A stretch of 64,000 nt of DNA from an uncultured Oscillospiraceae bacterium (GTDB lineage: Bacteria; Bacillota; Clostridia; Oscillospirales; Ruminococcaceae), in contig CAJTNJ010000005.1 in assembly GCA_910577565.1 (NCBI GenBank), forward strand, positions 32,711 through 96,710, given 5' to 3'. The translations under genes were made by a program, and so were the position numbers. This document shows, piece after piece, positions 9,556-18,477 of this stretch (position 1 is its first letter; every line of letters starts with the position of its first letter). The notes beneath the pieces were generated by a model. That model saw only the letters and a program-made list of their open reading frames with translations. It was not told where the DNA came from and did no database searches.

Positions 9556-11535
9556 AACTACTACTAAAACTCCTTCGCTATCAAGCAAATCTAATGTCTC
9601 CGCTATTTTAGGATTGGCAGTAACTTTATACATAAAAGCGGCAGTTAGTTCTCCAGATATTGCTACAAATATTATATCGCAGTTCGATTGCTCTAATTTT
9701 TTTAACTCGCTCATATTTGGCATATCTACATTGTGATTTACCATCATGTCATAATTGCCTACTATTACCCGCCTGTCATTTACCCATGCAGAAATACCCA
9801 AAAAGTCTTCATATAAAACACTATCCACTTGACCTAAACACTTTTCATTATCCTGTATTATTTCCATAAACATATCTTTTAAAACACTTTTTGTAATGCT
9901 TAATACGCTTGCAGCACAGATAATGGAATCGTCTATCGGATGCTTATTAAAAACTTTCATACCTTCAAGTGACACTGTACCTTTTGGAAACAGCTTTATA
10001 GCTGATGTAATTATGGCATTAATTTTTCCAAACTCATTTGCAGCTTCATATCCAAGCAATGCAGACGAATATTTTTGAAGACGTTTTTGTGCAGACGACA
10101 AAGGCACATTAACAGAAAGTGAATAAGAAAAAGTGCTTATCATACAAAGAGTTACTGCAAATATTGTCAATGCACTCCAAACACTTCCTAAGATGAATAT
10201 TGAAATGCAAGCAAGTATAAATGCAAAACAAAGCCCTATGGGAGCTAGAAAATAGCTTACATTATCAGTAATATCTTCAAGGAATGAATAGTACATAAAA
10301 TCGGTTAAAAACTTGGTCTTTCTATTATACCCAACAATAGGCTTATTTTTTGCAGTACCTCTAATGAACGCTGATGATAAATCTTCGTTACTCACTATGC
10401 CAACAGCATAATGAGCATTTTTTTTGCTGTTAATTATTTTAAAATTTTTGGCTGTTCTTTTAGCAAGCATATATTTGCCAATATAGTGAAAGAACATGCA
10501 TCCAATAGCAACTGGTGTTAAAACAAATACATTTTTCTCATTCGAAATTAACGCGCCTGAAAAGAACAAACAAGCAATTTGAATTAAATTGCCTGCAATC
10601 ATAAACGAAATAGTAGTATCTGAATTTGCTTTTCGCTTTAAAATGCCCATAAAACCTGATGATAGCGTGTCATAGCACATAACCGATGCAACGACTAAAA
10701 ACAAAAGGTTTATAGTTAAATATGTAACTGGTCTTTGAACTGTTAAATCAAGAGGTAAATCAAATAGGTTTAAAAGGCATATTTGCCATATAAATGATAT
10801 TATAAATAATATACCAAGACCTAATGTAATCAATTTAGATTGATTTTTAAATTTAATTATATAGTTTGCAACATCCTCAAAATCCGATTTTGATCTATAT
10901 TCAATTTCATCTGTCTGATCGTTTACTATAAGCGGATCGGGCTCTTTTTCATAGTTTTTGTTGGAATTAGCATCTATAGCATATAATGGTCTTATTCTTG
11001 AAGAGTTATTGAGAGTATTTCGTTTAAAATTAAACTTCTGAGCTATTTTAAGACGCTGTTTTTGGAATTGATGAAACTGCTCAACTTGGGATTCGGTGAT
11101 TGTCATATCCCTAAAAGATTTGATTTTTTTGGAATATGATTCTTTGTTTTGAAATTCACCGGTTTTAAACGTTTTTGGCCCACGAACCCCGTTAGAATCA
11201 CTATATATATCATTATTAGTGTTTGACATGAAATTTTCAAATTTTTGCTTCTTTTCTTCTTCTGTAAACTCTCTTATTTCTATTTGATCACCTGTTTTTT
11301 GCAAATTATATGCAGACTCTTTGAGCAATTCTTCGTCATTTTTTGGCTTTGTTTCATTTAATTCTTCAAAATCTCCTGGAGTATCTTCTATATCTCCTGG
11401 AGTATTTTCTATATAGTTTTTTAAAAATATTTGATCTTTAGAAACCTCAAAAACATCCTTTTCATTATTTGAAAGTTTTGCATCTAATTTATCAAGCATA
11501 TCCTCTAAAGTGTCCATGTTTTTGTTATCGTCCAC
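9178..11535 (-). CDS. Degenerate P-type ATPase-like membrane protein lacking the phosphorylation motif
   Basis: A 785-residue protein with a ~230-residue charged, low-complexity N-terminus containing a short GDIEDTPGD/GDFEELN repeat, then about eight membrane helices arranged as in P1B-type ATPases: two pairs, a loop, a pair before the catalytic loop and a C-terminal pair. The segment SVNVPLSSAQKRLQKYSSAL aligns with the post-helix linker of P-type pumps, but where DKTGT should follow, residues 511-515 read SAIKL. The TGES actuator motif is missing, and the GDG-ND hinge is reduced to QTVDS near 661-665. A nucleotide-domain-like stretch (FLGISAWVNDRRVIVGNYDMM) survives. It therefore cannot pump by the usual phosphoenzyme cycle; a sensor or scaffold role is possible but inferred. 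It lies 20 bp downstream of rlmB on the same strand. The family is not one I can name. Confidence 0.75.
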   Translation of the reverse strand: MDDNKNMDTLEDMLDKLDAKLSNNEKDVFEVSKDQIFLKNYIENTPGDIEDTPGDFEELNETKPKNDEELLKESAYNLQKTGDQIEIREFTEEEKKQKFENFMSNTNNDIYSDSNGVRGPKTFKTGEFQNKESYSKKIKSFRDMTITESQVEQFHQFQKQRLKIAQKFNFKRNTLNNSSRIRPLYAIDANSNKNYEKEPDPLIVNDQTDEIEYRSKSDFEDVANYIIKFKNQSKLITLGLGILFIISFIWQICLLNLFDLPLDLTVQRPVTYLTINLLFLVVASVMCYDTLSSGFMGILKRKANSDTTISFMIAGNLIQIACLFFSGALISNEKNVFVLTPVAIGCMFFHYIGKYMLAKRTAKNFKIINSKKNAHYAVGIVSNEDLSSAFIRGTAKNKPIVGYNRKTKFLTDFMYYSFLEDITDNVSYFLAPIGLCFAFILACISIFILGSVWSALTIFAVTLCMISTFSYSLSVNVPLSSAQKRLQKYSSALLGYEAANEFGKINAIITSAIKLFPKGTVSLEGMKVFNKHPIDDSIICAASVLSITKSVLKDMFMEIIQDNEKCLGQVDSVLYEDFLGISAWVNDRRVIVGNYDMMVNHNVDMPNMSELKKLEQSNCDIIFVAISGELTAAFMYKVTANPKIAETLDLLDSEGVLVVVQTVDSMITSKKLSQIFGANEKLFKILSAHYHEPYRKQTKHMDKDGSPVVNKGNFISFAKGIIESKRLFLTSRIGIILSIIGIFISILILILCMSTNMMMNFSALNITIFQLFCAFVVSMVTFVRK

Positions 11536-11554
11536 TAGATTTGTCTCCTTTCAA

Positions 11555-12289
11555 CTAATTTTTTATTTTGACATAATTTCGCTGTCTTAAAATTTCATAC
11601 ATCAATATTCCACCGGCAACCGATGCATTAAGCGAGTTTATTTTCCCATTCATTGGAAGTGATATTATACCGTCACATTTTTGTTTAATTAAATGCCCAA
11701 CTCCACGGCCTTCTGATCCAATAACCAAGGCAATTGCTCCCGACAAATTGACATCATACCAAGTTTCACCATTCATATCTGCACAATATACCCATATTCC
11801 TTCTTTTTTTAGCTTATCTATGCTGCTTGCCAAATTAGAAACTCGGGCTATTGGCATCAAACTAACAGCACCAGCTGATGTTTTTTCAACTATAGGAGTG
11901 ACAGAAACACTCCTTCTTTTAGGTATAACCAAACCGTGAGCACCAACTGCCTCAGCAGTTCTAATGAGAGCTCCAAGATTATGTGGATCTTCTATTCCAT
12001 CACAAATTATAATAAATGGAGCCTCACCTTTTTCTTTTGCTAAAGATAAAATATCTTCAACATCCAAATATGGCACAGGACTTGATAAAGCAACAACTCC
12101 CTGATGATTTTCTCCATATATATTTAATTTTTCAGCATCAACAAACTTTATCACGGCTCCTACAGCCTTTGCATCACTAACTAAAGAACCAACACCTTTT
12201 GACGTTTTTGAAATAAACAACTTGTCAATATATCTACCGGATTTTATCGCTTCATGTACAGCGTTTCGTCCTAATATTATAGATTTCAT
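11555..12289 (-). CDS. rlmB: 23S rRNA 2'-O-methyltransferase, TrmH/RlmB family (SPOUT)
   Basis: A SPOUT-class RNA methyltransferase using S-adenosylmethionine, most likely on 23S rRNA (Gm2251 in E. coli numbering). The N-terminal ~80 residues form the substrate-binding domain (ILGRNAVHEAIKSG). The trefoil-knot catalytic domain has DGIEDPHNLGALIRTAEAVG (motif 1), IGSEGRGV (motif 2) and SLPMNGKINSLNASVAGGIL (motif 3), all conserved. The ATG at 12289 is preceded by GGTG; an adjacent upstream TTG at 12292 is an alternative. Length (244 residues) is normal. In many Firmicutes this gene follows cysS and mrnC; here the upstream region is an IS1-like remnant, so that operon has been disrupted or lost. 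TrmH-type tRNA methyltransferase is the alternative reading. Confidence 0.9.
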   Translation of the reverse strand: MKSIILGRNAVHEAIKSGRYIDKLFISKTSKGVGSLVSDAKAVGAVIKFVDAEKLNIYGENHQGVVALSSPVPYLDVEDILSLAKEKGEAPFIIICDGIEDPHNLGALIRTAEAVGAHGLVIPKRRSVSVTPIVEKTSAGAVSLMPIARVSNLASSIDKLKKEGIWVYCADMNGETWYDVNLSGAIALVIGSEGRGVGHLIKQKCDGIISLPMNGKINSLNASVAGGILMYEILRQRNYVKIKN

Positions 12290-12390
12290 CAATGTTCACC
12301 GTCTTTATGAATATTCCCACAAATAATTATAACATGTTATTTATTATTTTGCACCCAATTTCCCAATATTGAAGTGTTCTACAGAGAGGA

Positions 12391-12792
12391 TTAAATAAAA
12401 GAAGAAAGAAAAAAATCAGATTTAAGTGAAGAGTGCAAGAATTTATATAAGGCAAATTTATTAAAAGCATGAACAAATATTTTAAAGACAGCTTTTGCAG
12501 TATTTATAGATCTAAAGAAACATTTAAATTTCCTATGAAAAAGTGCTATATAATTCCTTAAGTTTGAATTTACTCCTTCTACGGTGTATGTTTAAGTTTT
12601 GTTTTTTAGTGATTTGTGAGTTTCGTAATAGTATACTTCAGAGTATGCATAATAAGCATCAGAATAATAATACTCTGTCTTTGGTAATTTGTCTACAAGT
12701 TTTTGTATCCTTTCATTACTTTTGTAATATGCTATATAATATCCTACTATTTGTTTTTTTCTATCTACAGTATAACTGTAGAGTTCGTCCAT
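12391..12792 (-). pseudogene. IS1 InsB-like transposase, frame-broken
   Basis: The frame opens MDELYSYTVDRKKQIVGYYI, the InsB entry to the DDE domain, continues with TEYYYSDAYYAYSEV around the second catalytic aspartate, and stops at 12592. In a shifted frame it resumes as YTVEGVNSNLRNYIA, KFKCFFRSI and FVHAFNKFALYKF, ending at 12391. This order (DELW-like, YYxD, TxTVExxNxxLR, KSxCFSRS) is the IS1 transposase core. One frameshift inactivates it. Confidence 0.75.
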
Positions 12793-12831
12793 TTCTATTA
12801 CTTTTTCTCTCTCGTTTTCTGCATTTTTAGG

Positions 12832-13065
12832 TCATATTTCCTTAGCAAATTCCTTTATCCAGTGTATATACATGTATTTTCCTATTTCCAACATCCTCTC
12901 TACTGCTATTGCACTGTTCTCTTCCATATACAATTTTATTGCTTGTTTTTTATTTCTTTGATATAGCTCCTTTCTTTTGGATTTGGCATATATTTCTTCC
13001 GGCAGTGCTATATTTTTATATTTGGCTTTCTTACTTTGTTTTTTCTGTTTTTTTACATATTTCAC
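12832..13065 (-). pseudogene. IS1 InsA-like N-terminal frame
   Basis: A 77-residue frame rich in lysine, ending QAIKLYMEENSAIAVERMLEIGKYMYIHWIKEFAKEI. The part from LYMEENS to WIK matches the helix-turn-helix of IS1 InsA proteins (consensus about LYLEGNSxRAIGRxLGVSxxxVxxWI). The zinc-ribbon cysteines expected ahead of it are not present in this copy but are in the fragment at 47405-47794. It overlaps the start of the element and has no ribosome site of note. Confidence 0.6.
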
Positions 13066-13398
13066 ATCTTATTTTTCTATTATATCATATTATTCTATTT
13101 TAGGGTATTCCATAAATTATGCGATTTAGACGAAAAAAGTTATATTGTGTTGATTTGGTTTAAACGTTAGATATAATATAATCTTTATAAAGCACTATTT
13201 TATATTGCTTTATAGCTTTATTTTAACGATTTGATAATTTGTTATTATAAATATAATTATATTATATTTATTGTATAAAATTAACAATGCAAAAAAACAA
13301 GATTCATAAAAGACTAGATATTGTGTTTTTATATGCTATATTATATAATTATTATTAATGATGAGAAATAAAATGTTAATGTTTTAAGGTGGTTTTTT

Positions 13399-13857
13399 AT
13401 GTTTCGAAAAGGAGCCTTGGATGATTGCAAGATAATTTATAATTTAATTTGTGAAATGGAGTGTAAGCAACTTCCGTTTGACAAATTTTTTAATATATAT
13501 AAGAAGCAGGTGAATGATAAATATTATTATTGCCTTGTCTGTGAACGTGATGATGAAGTGGTAGGGGTTTTGAACTTGCGTTTTGAGGAACAACTGCATC
13601 ACTCAGAATATATTGCAGAAATTATGGAATTTGTAATAGATCCAAATTATAGGGAAAAGGGAATTGGAAAAGAAATGCTTGCAATGGCATGTAAGATTGC
13701 AAAGCAGTTTGGCTGTTCGCAAATTGAAGTAGCAAGCAATCAGCTTAGATTGGATGCTCATCGTTTTTATTTAAGGGAATGCATGCAAAATTCTCATTTT
13801 AAGTTTTCAAAACCACTTGTAGGTCTTAGCGGATCAAAAAATGAAATTGGCAGATAG
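13399..13857 (+). CDS. GNAT-family N-acetyltransferase
   Basis: A 152-residue acetyl-CoA-dependent N-acetyltransferase with the usual GNAT order: N-terminal helix pair, DEVVGVLNLRFEEQ beta strands, motif A FVIDPNYREKGIGKEML (the R/Q-x-x-G-x-G/A pyrophosphate loop as REKGIGK) and motif B FGCSQIEVASNQLRLDAHRFY, where Y is the usual catalytic-acid position. AGGTGG precedes the ATG by about 8 bases. The acceptor substrate is unknown. It stands alone between an IS1 remnant and the autolysin gene. Confidence 0.85.
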   Translation: MFRKGALDDCKIIYNLICEMECKQLPFDKFFNIYKKQVNDKYYYCLVCERDDEVVGVLNLRFEEQLHHSEYIAEIMEFVIDPNYREKGIGKEMLAMACKIAKQFGCSQIEVASNQLRLDAHRFYLRECMQNSHFKFSKPLVGLSGSKNEIGR

Positions 13858-14018
13858 CATTCATAAAAATTAGAGTTTAATAAATGTTTATGATTTTGAA
13901 TAATTGATATAAAACAAAAAAGCTTGAATGGTTTGATTTTAAATATTTTCCATTTACATTTATCGTAATTTCTTGTAGAATAAAGTTGTAATTAAGAATA
14001 AAAAAGGAGAAATATTAT

Positions 14019-17000
14019 ATGAAAAAATTGGTTTTAATACTAATTTCATTTATTTTAATTTTTTCAAATATAAATTTAACTGTTTTTTCCAAAAACGATG
14101 AAAATTTAAATAATATAGAAAACCATTCGAATTTGGTAGTTGATGGTAAAGACGCTCCGGATAACGCAAAACTTAAATATTTGTTTATAACTGAGTCAAG
14201 TCTAGAAGTTGATGAAGATGTCGAGTTTAAATCACAACAAGTTGGTGTTTGCATAGGAGATGGCAGCGCTTATGTTAAATCTGCAAAACTCATTTATAAT
14301 AAAATAGGTGATTTGCAAGACATGGAAGTAGATGCAAAATCTATTGATAATGAAGGAAAAGTAATTTTTGAAATGGATTTTTCATCTAACGATAAAGGGC
14401 AATATGTTATATCTGCAATTGAATATACTGTTGATCAGATAACATATCATTTAAAATTATCAGATGCAGGATTTAGCAAAATAACCTTCGGTGTTGGAAC
14501 AACTGTCATCACATCTCCAGATGCATATGCTGTCGATGAAGACAAAATAAATAATCTATTTGAAAACAATAATATCAAAATGAATATATCTGTTCCTGAC
14601 AAAAATGGAGGATTTAAACATATCGAAGATATAGATAAAGCTAAAAAAGAATCTTCGCTAAATTATAACTTAAGCATGCTTAGGTCACGCATTTTTGCTA
14701 ATTCATTAGTCACTGTAGTTTTAGATCCAGGGCATGGAGGCAGTGATCCAGGATCAACTGCTGTTGATGGAACTTTTGAAAAAGATTTAAACTTAAAAAT
14801 AGCTGAATTTTGCAAAAACGAATTAGAGCAATATCAAAATGTAAGGGTGTTAATGACACGAACTGATGATTATTATGTTAAGCTTGAAGATAGATCAAAA
14901 ATTGCTTATGATAATAATGCAAATCTTTTTGTAAGCATTCATTGTAATTATTCTAGTAACACTACTGCAAAAGGAGCTGAAATTTATTATCCAAATAATA
15001 GCAACTATAATCATTATACACATGAAGAAGGGGAAAAAGCTGCACAGAATATATTAAATCAATTAACAGCGTTGGGAATTAAAAACAGGGGTATAAAAAA
15101 TAGAGATGCAGATCAATATTTTGAACCATATCCAGATGATGAAATATCTGATTATTATTCTGTTATAAGAAACTGCCGCAATTATGGCGTAACGGGAATA
15201 TTGGTAGAACATGCATTTTTAAGCAACAGTGATGACTATTATAGTTATTTATATGGTGATGACAAACTTGAAAAATTGGGCATTGCAGACGCAACAGGCA
15301 TAGCTAATTATTTCAACTTAGATAAAGGCGGAGATGTTGATTTAGCTGACGGAACATATGTTATATCACCAGTTTCAAACAGAGAAAATGTTGTTGATAT
15401 AAAAGACAATTCCCTAGAAGAAGGACAATTAGCCTATTTAAATAAAGAATATGAAAACAACAATGCACAAAAATTTCAAGTTACAAGGTCGGAAAATACA
15501 TATAAAATTAAAAATTTAAATTCAAACATGAATCTATCGGTAGATAACGATAACATAAAACAAGCAATAGATAATGATAGCGATCTTAATCAAAAATGGA
15601 AATTATCTAAAGTTCGAGATACAAATTGTTACTATTTAAAAAATTCTGGCAATTCAAAATATATGACAGCAAAAGATTCCGATTTAGATGCATCCGATGG
15701 TATGTTTGATGATACTCAGCAATTTTTATTTATACCCGTAAGTTCTAATAAAATCAAAGATGGCAAATATATGTTATGCAGCCGTAATAATGTAGAACAG
15801 ATTTTGGATATATCACAAGGCAGCAGGGAAGATAATGCCAACTGTCAAATTTATCATGAAAATCAGTCTGATGCTCAATATTTTGATATTGTATATCAAG
15901 ATGGATATTATACAATAAAAAACACAAACTCAGGTAAAGTTTTAGATGTAAGTGGAGCAAGTGTGAACAATAACGCAAACATTGCGCAATATAGTTTTAA
16001 TAATTCAACTGCACAAAAATGGTCGCTTATAGATAATAATGACGGAACTTTTAGCTTTATATCAAGATGCAATGCTCTCAGTATAGATTGTGCAGGAGGA
16101 AGCACTGCTGACAACACAAATATAGCTTCATATTTTCCGAATGGAACAGATGCTCAAAAATTTATATTATTTGATCATAGTAACTGTGATACATCGCTTG
16201 AAAATGGCATATATACTATTGCCTCAAGCTTAGATAATTCATATGTTTTAGATGTTAATGGTGCAAGCCTTAATAATGGCGAGAATATACAAATTTGGGC
16301 AAATAATGATAGCTTGGCTCAAAGATATAAATTTGAAAAAATAGAAAATGGATATTATAAAATTATAGCGCAGTGTTCAGAGAAGTCACTATATGTTGAG
16401 AATGGAATAACGGGAAATGGGACCAACTTAAAACAATGGGACTATGATTCTTCTTTAGCATCACAAAAATGGATGCTGGAAAAAAATAACGATGGGTCAT
16501 ATTCAATAGTTTCTAGATGTAACGGAAAAAATTTGGATATAGCTGGAAATTTGGTTGAAAATGGAAATAATGTTATATTATATGAAAAAAATAACACAAA
16601 AGCTCAAAAATTTAATTTAAAAGCAGATATGCCCAATATTGATTTAGATTTAACAAAACAATATTATATAGATAGTGAACTTAACAATAATTGTGTTTTA
16701 GATATAAAAGGTGGCAGTCTTAACAATGGAGCAAATGTTCAACTATATAAATATAACAGTTCGTTGGCCCAAAAATTTAATATAGTTTATCGTGGATGTG
16801 GATATTATACATTTATAAACTGTGGCTCTTCAAAGGTTTTAGATGTTGAAGGCGCTGGCATAACTTCCGAAACAAACGTTTGTCAATATGATTTTAATTT
16901 TAGCGATGCTCAGTTATGGCAACTTGAAGACGCAAATGACGATTGCTATTATATAAAATCTAAATGCAATGGATTATATATGGATGTTGCGGGTGCAAGT

Positions 17001-17618
17001 ACAACTGATGGAACAAATATACAAGTATATTCACACAATGGAACAAGTGCACAAAAATTCAAGTTTCAAGAGGATCAAAAGATAGGTTATCAACCTATAA
17101 TGGGAGCAACTCAAGTTAGTGCTAAACAAATGGCTAGGTTTTTTATAAGAAAAAAAGGTAGCAATTCCTATAATAACTATTTAAATTTGCTTGGTGACAG
17201 AAAAGACAGAGCTCCTAAAAATATTGAAGATTTTTGTCAGCAATATATAGATGAATGTGCAAAAGAAGGCGTTAGGGCTGAAGTCGCTTTTTGTCAAGCA
17301 ATAAAAGAAACAGGCTATCTAACATATACTGGAGATGCACCTCCTACATATTTTAATTATTGTGGTTTGGGCGTGACAGTAGCAGGAATTGATGGCCCTG
17401 ATTTTGAATATTCATGGAAAGGCATGAGAGCTCATATACAACATCTTAAAGCCTATGCTAGCAAAAATCCTTTGAATGAAGAATGTGTTGATCCAAGATA
17501 TAATTATATAAAACATGGATGTGCTCCAAACGTAGAAGATCTAGGGGGAAAATGGGCACCTAGTTTGCAATATGGTTATGAAATAAATAATATAATATCA
17601 GACCTTCTTAACAGCTAA
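14019..17618 (+). CDS. Secreted bifunctional autolysin: amidase_3, ricin-type repeats, GH73 glucosaminidase
   Basis: A 1199-residue exported peptidoglycan hydrolase. Residues 1-25 are a signal peptide (MKKLVLILISFILIFSNINL...). An uncharacterised region of about 200 residues is followed at 232-430 by N-acetylmuramoyl-L-alanine amidase type 3: zinc ligands H239 (LDPGHGG), E254 and H308 (SIHCN), catalytic E397 (VEHAFLSN). Residues ~445-1030 hold repeated beta-trefoil ricin-B units with the recurring pattern VLDVxGxSxNNGxNxQxYxxNxxxAQKF. Residues ~1040-1199 are a glucosaminidase domain with the catalytic Glu at 1097 (QAIKETGYL) and YFNYCGLG. Two cuts (amide and glycan) from one chain linked by a sugar-binding stalk suggest a cell-separation autolysin. 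AAAGGAG lies before the ATG. Domain functions are by family; the carbohydrate ligand is unknown. Confidence 0.9.
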   Translation: MKKLVLILISFILIFSNINLTVFSKNDENLNNIENHSNLVVDGKDAPDNAKLKYLFITESSLEVDEDVEFKSQQVGVCIGDGSAYVKSAKLIYNKIGDLQDMEVDAKSIDNEGKVIFEMDFSSNDKGQYVISAIEYTVDQITYHLKLSDAGFSKITFGVGTTVITSPDAYAVDEDKINNLFENNNIKMNISVPDKNGGFKHIEDIDKAKKESSLNYNLSMLRSRIFANSLVTVVLDPGHGGSDPGSTAVDGTFEKDLNLKIAEFCKNELEQYQNVRVLMTRTDDYYVKLEDRSKIAYDNNANLFVSIHCNYSSNTTAKGAEIYYPNNSNYNHYTHEEGEKAAQNILNQLTALGIKNRGIKNRDADQYFEPYPDDEISDYYSVIRNCRNYGVTGILVEHAFLSNSDDYYSYLYGDDKLEKLGIADATGIANYFNLDKGGDVDLADGTYVISPVSNRENVVDIKDNSLEEGQLAYLNKEYENNNAQKFQVTRSENTYKIKNLNSNMNLSVDNDNIKQAIDNDSDLNQKWKLSKVRDTNCYYLKNSGNSKYMTAKDSDLDASDGMFDDTQQFLFIPVSSNKIKDGKYMLCSRNNVEQILDISQGSREDNANCQIYHENQSDAQYFDIVYQDGYYTIKNTNSGKVLDVSGASVNNNANIAQYSFNNSTAQKWSLIDNNDGTFSFISRCNALSIDCAGGSTADNTNIASYFPNGTDAQKFILFDHSNCDTSLENGIYTIASSLDNSYVLDVNGASLNNGENIQIWANNDSLAQRYKFEKIENGYYKIIAQCSEKSLYVENGITGNGTNLKQWDYDSSLASQKWMLEKNNDGSYSIVSRCNGKNLDIAGNLVENGNNVILYEKNNTKAQKFNLKADMPNIDLDLTKQYYIDSELNNNCVLDIKGGSLNNGANVQLYKYNSSLAQKFNIVYRGCGYYTFINCGSSKVLDVEGAGITSETNVCQYDFNFSDAQLWQLEDANDDCYYIKSKCNGLYMDVAGASTTDGTNIQVYSHNGTSAQKFKFQEDQKIGYQPIMGATQVSAKQMARFFIRKKGSNSYNNYLNLLGDRKDRAPKNIEDFCQQYIDECAKEGVRAEVAFCQAIKETGYLTYTGDAPPTYFNYCGLGVTVAGIDGPDFEYSWKGMRAHIQHLKAYASKNPLNEECVDPRYNYIKHGCAPNVEDLGGKWAPSLQYGYEINNIISDLLNS

Positions 17619-17718
17619 ATAAATTCTTAATTTATAAAAAGCTAATAGGATTTAGTAAAAAATTTGCAAAACATATTGAATTATTAGATTTTAGCAATTT
17701 AATTACTGCATAATATAA

Positions 17719-17754
17719 AAACAGCTCTTGGGTTTATTACCTAAAGAGCTGTTT
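17719..17754. terminator. Bidirectional terminator between the autolysin and HAD genes
   Basis: AAACAGCTCTT (17719-17729) pairs with AAGAGCTGTTT (17744-17754), an 11-bp stem with a 14-base loop, flanked by A-rich and T-rich runs. It lies between the 3' ends of two convergent genes and can serve both. Confidence 0.8.
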
Positions 17755-17767
17755 AACTATTTCTTTT

Positions 17768-18427
17768 CTATTTTTCATTTTTATACATATCGATAAGTTG
17801 TTTGAAATTATCAATAAGAAAATTTGCTTTGGAAAGATCCTGATTGCCGCTGTTTTTATTTATAAAGCCAATACAGTCAATGCCGGCAGCTTTTGAAGCG
17901 GCAACACCATTTTTTGAGTCTTCAATGACGATAACTTCGGACGTTTTAAGTTTCATTTTTTCACAAGTTATTAAAAATATTTCAGGGTTTGGCTTGCTAA
18001 TTTTTACATCATCTGATGACACTATGGTAGAAAATTTTTCTAAAAGATTTATTTTTTTTAAAGTCATATTAACAATTTGCCTTGTAGATGATGACGCAAC
18101 AGCAATATTAACATTATCTTTTTGCAATGTTAATATTAGATCATCTACCCCTGATATACAACTTAATTCGCTTTCCATTAATACTTTACTAAGATTTTGC
18201 ATGTGCATTGAAATTATCTTATCAAGATCAAGTTTTATGTTATAATTGTCTTTAATTGTCTGCCATAACTGCTTTTGAGATGTACCCACAAAACTTTCCT
18301 GTTCTTTTGCAGGGACTTTAATTGATAGCTGATCGTATGTTTTATTTTCTGCTATGAAATGAAGAGGTTCGGTGTTTGCTAAAACTCCATCCATATCAAA
18401 TATATAGCCTTTATATGGTTTAAGCAT
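17768..18427 (-). CDS. HAD-superfamily phosphatase/phosphomutase, beta-phosphoglucomutase-like
   Basis: A 219-residue subfamily I HAD enzyme. Motif I is FDMDGVLANTEPLH (nucleophile and acid Asp pair), motif II ASSS in VNIAVASSST, motif III the Lys in SKPNPEIF, motif IV VIEDSKNGVAASKAAG. The four-helix cap follows motif I. These features fit the beta-phosphoglucomutase/phosphatase branch, acting on small phosphorylated metabolites in the cytoplasm. GGCGGGG precedes the ATG. A role in sugar phosphate metabolism is plausible given the nearby GH13 and phosphoglucomutase genes but is inference. Gph or pyrophosphatase function cannot be excluded. Confidence 0.85.
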   Translation of the reverse strand: MLKPYKGYIFDMDGVLANTEPLHFIAENKTYDQLSIKVPAKEQESFVGTSQKQLWQTIKDNYNIKLDLDKIISMHMQNLSKVLMESELSCISGVDDLILTLQKDNVNIAVASSSTRQIVNMTLKKINLLEKFSTIVSSDDVKISKPNPEIFLITCEKMKLKTSEVIVIEDSKNGVAASKAAGIDCIGFINKNSGNQDLSKANFLIDNFKQLIDMYKNEK

Positions 18428-18477
18428 TAATACCCCGCCTTTAATTTTATTTGGGTTATTTGCATTTTATGAAGATG

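Larger units (their letters stand above)
12371..13111 (-). mobile_element. IS1-like element, subtype A copy 2 (near full length, decayed)
   Basis: About 740 bases, the right size for an IS1-family element. The right tip is GGGTATTCC (13103-13111), whose complement GGAATACCC matches the tip of copy 1; the left tip (GAAGTGTTCT, 12371) has drifted. It encodes, on the minus strand, an InsA-like frame followed by an InsB-like frame, both interrupted. It sits between rlmB and a GNAT gene. Confidence 0.75.
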
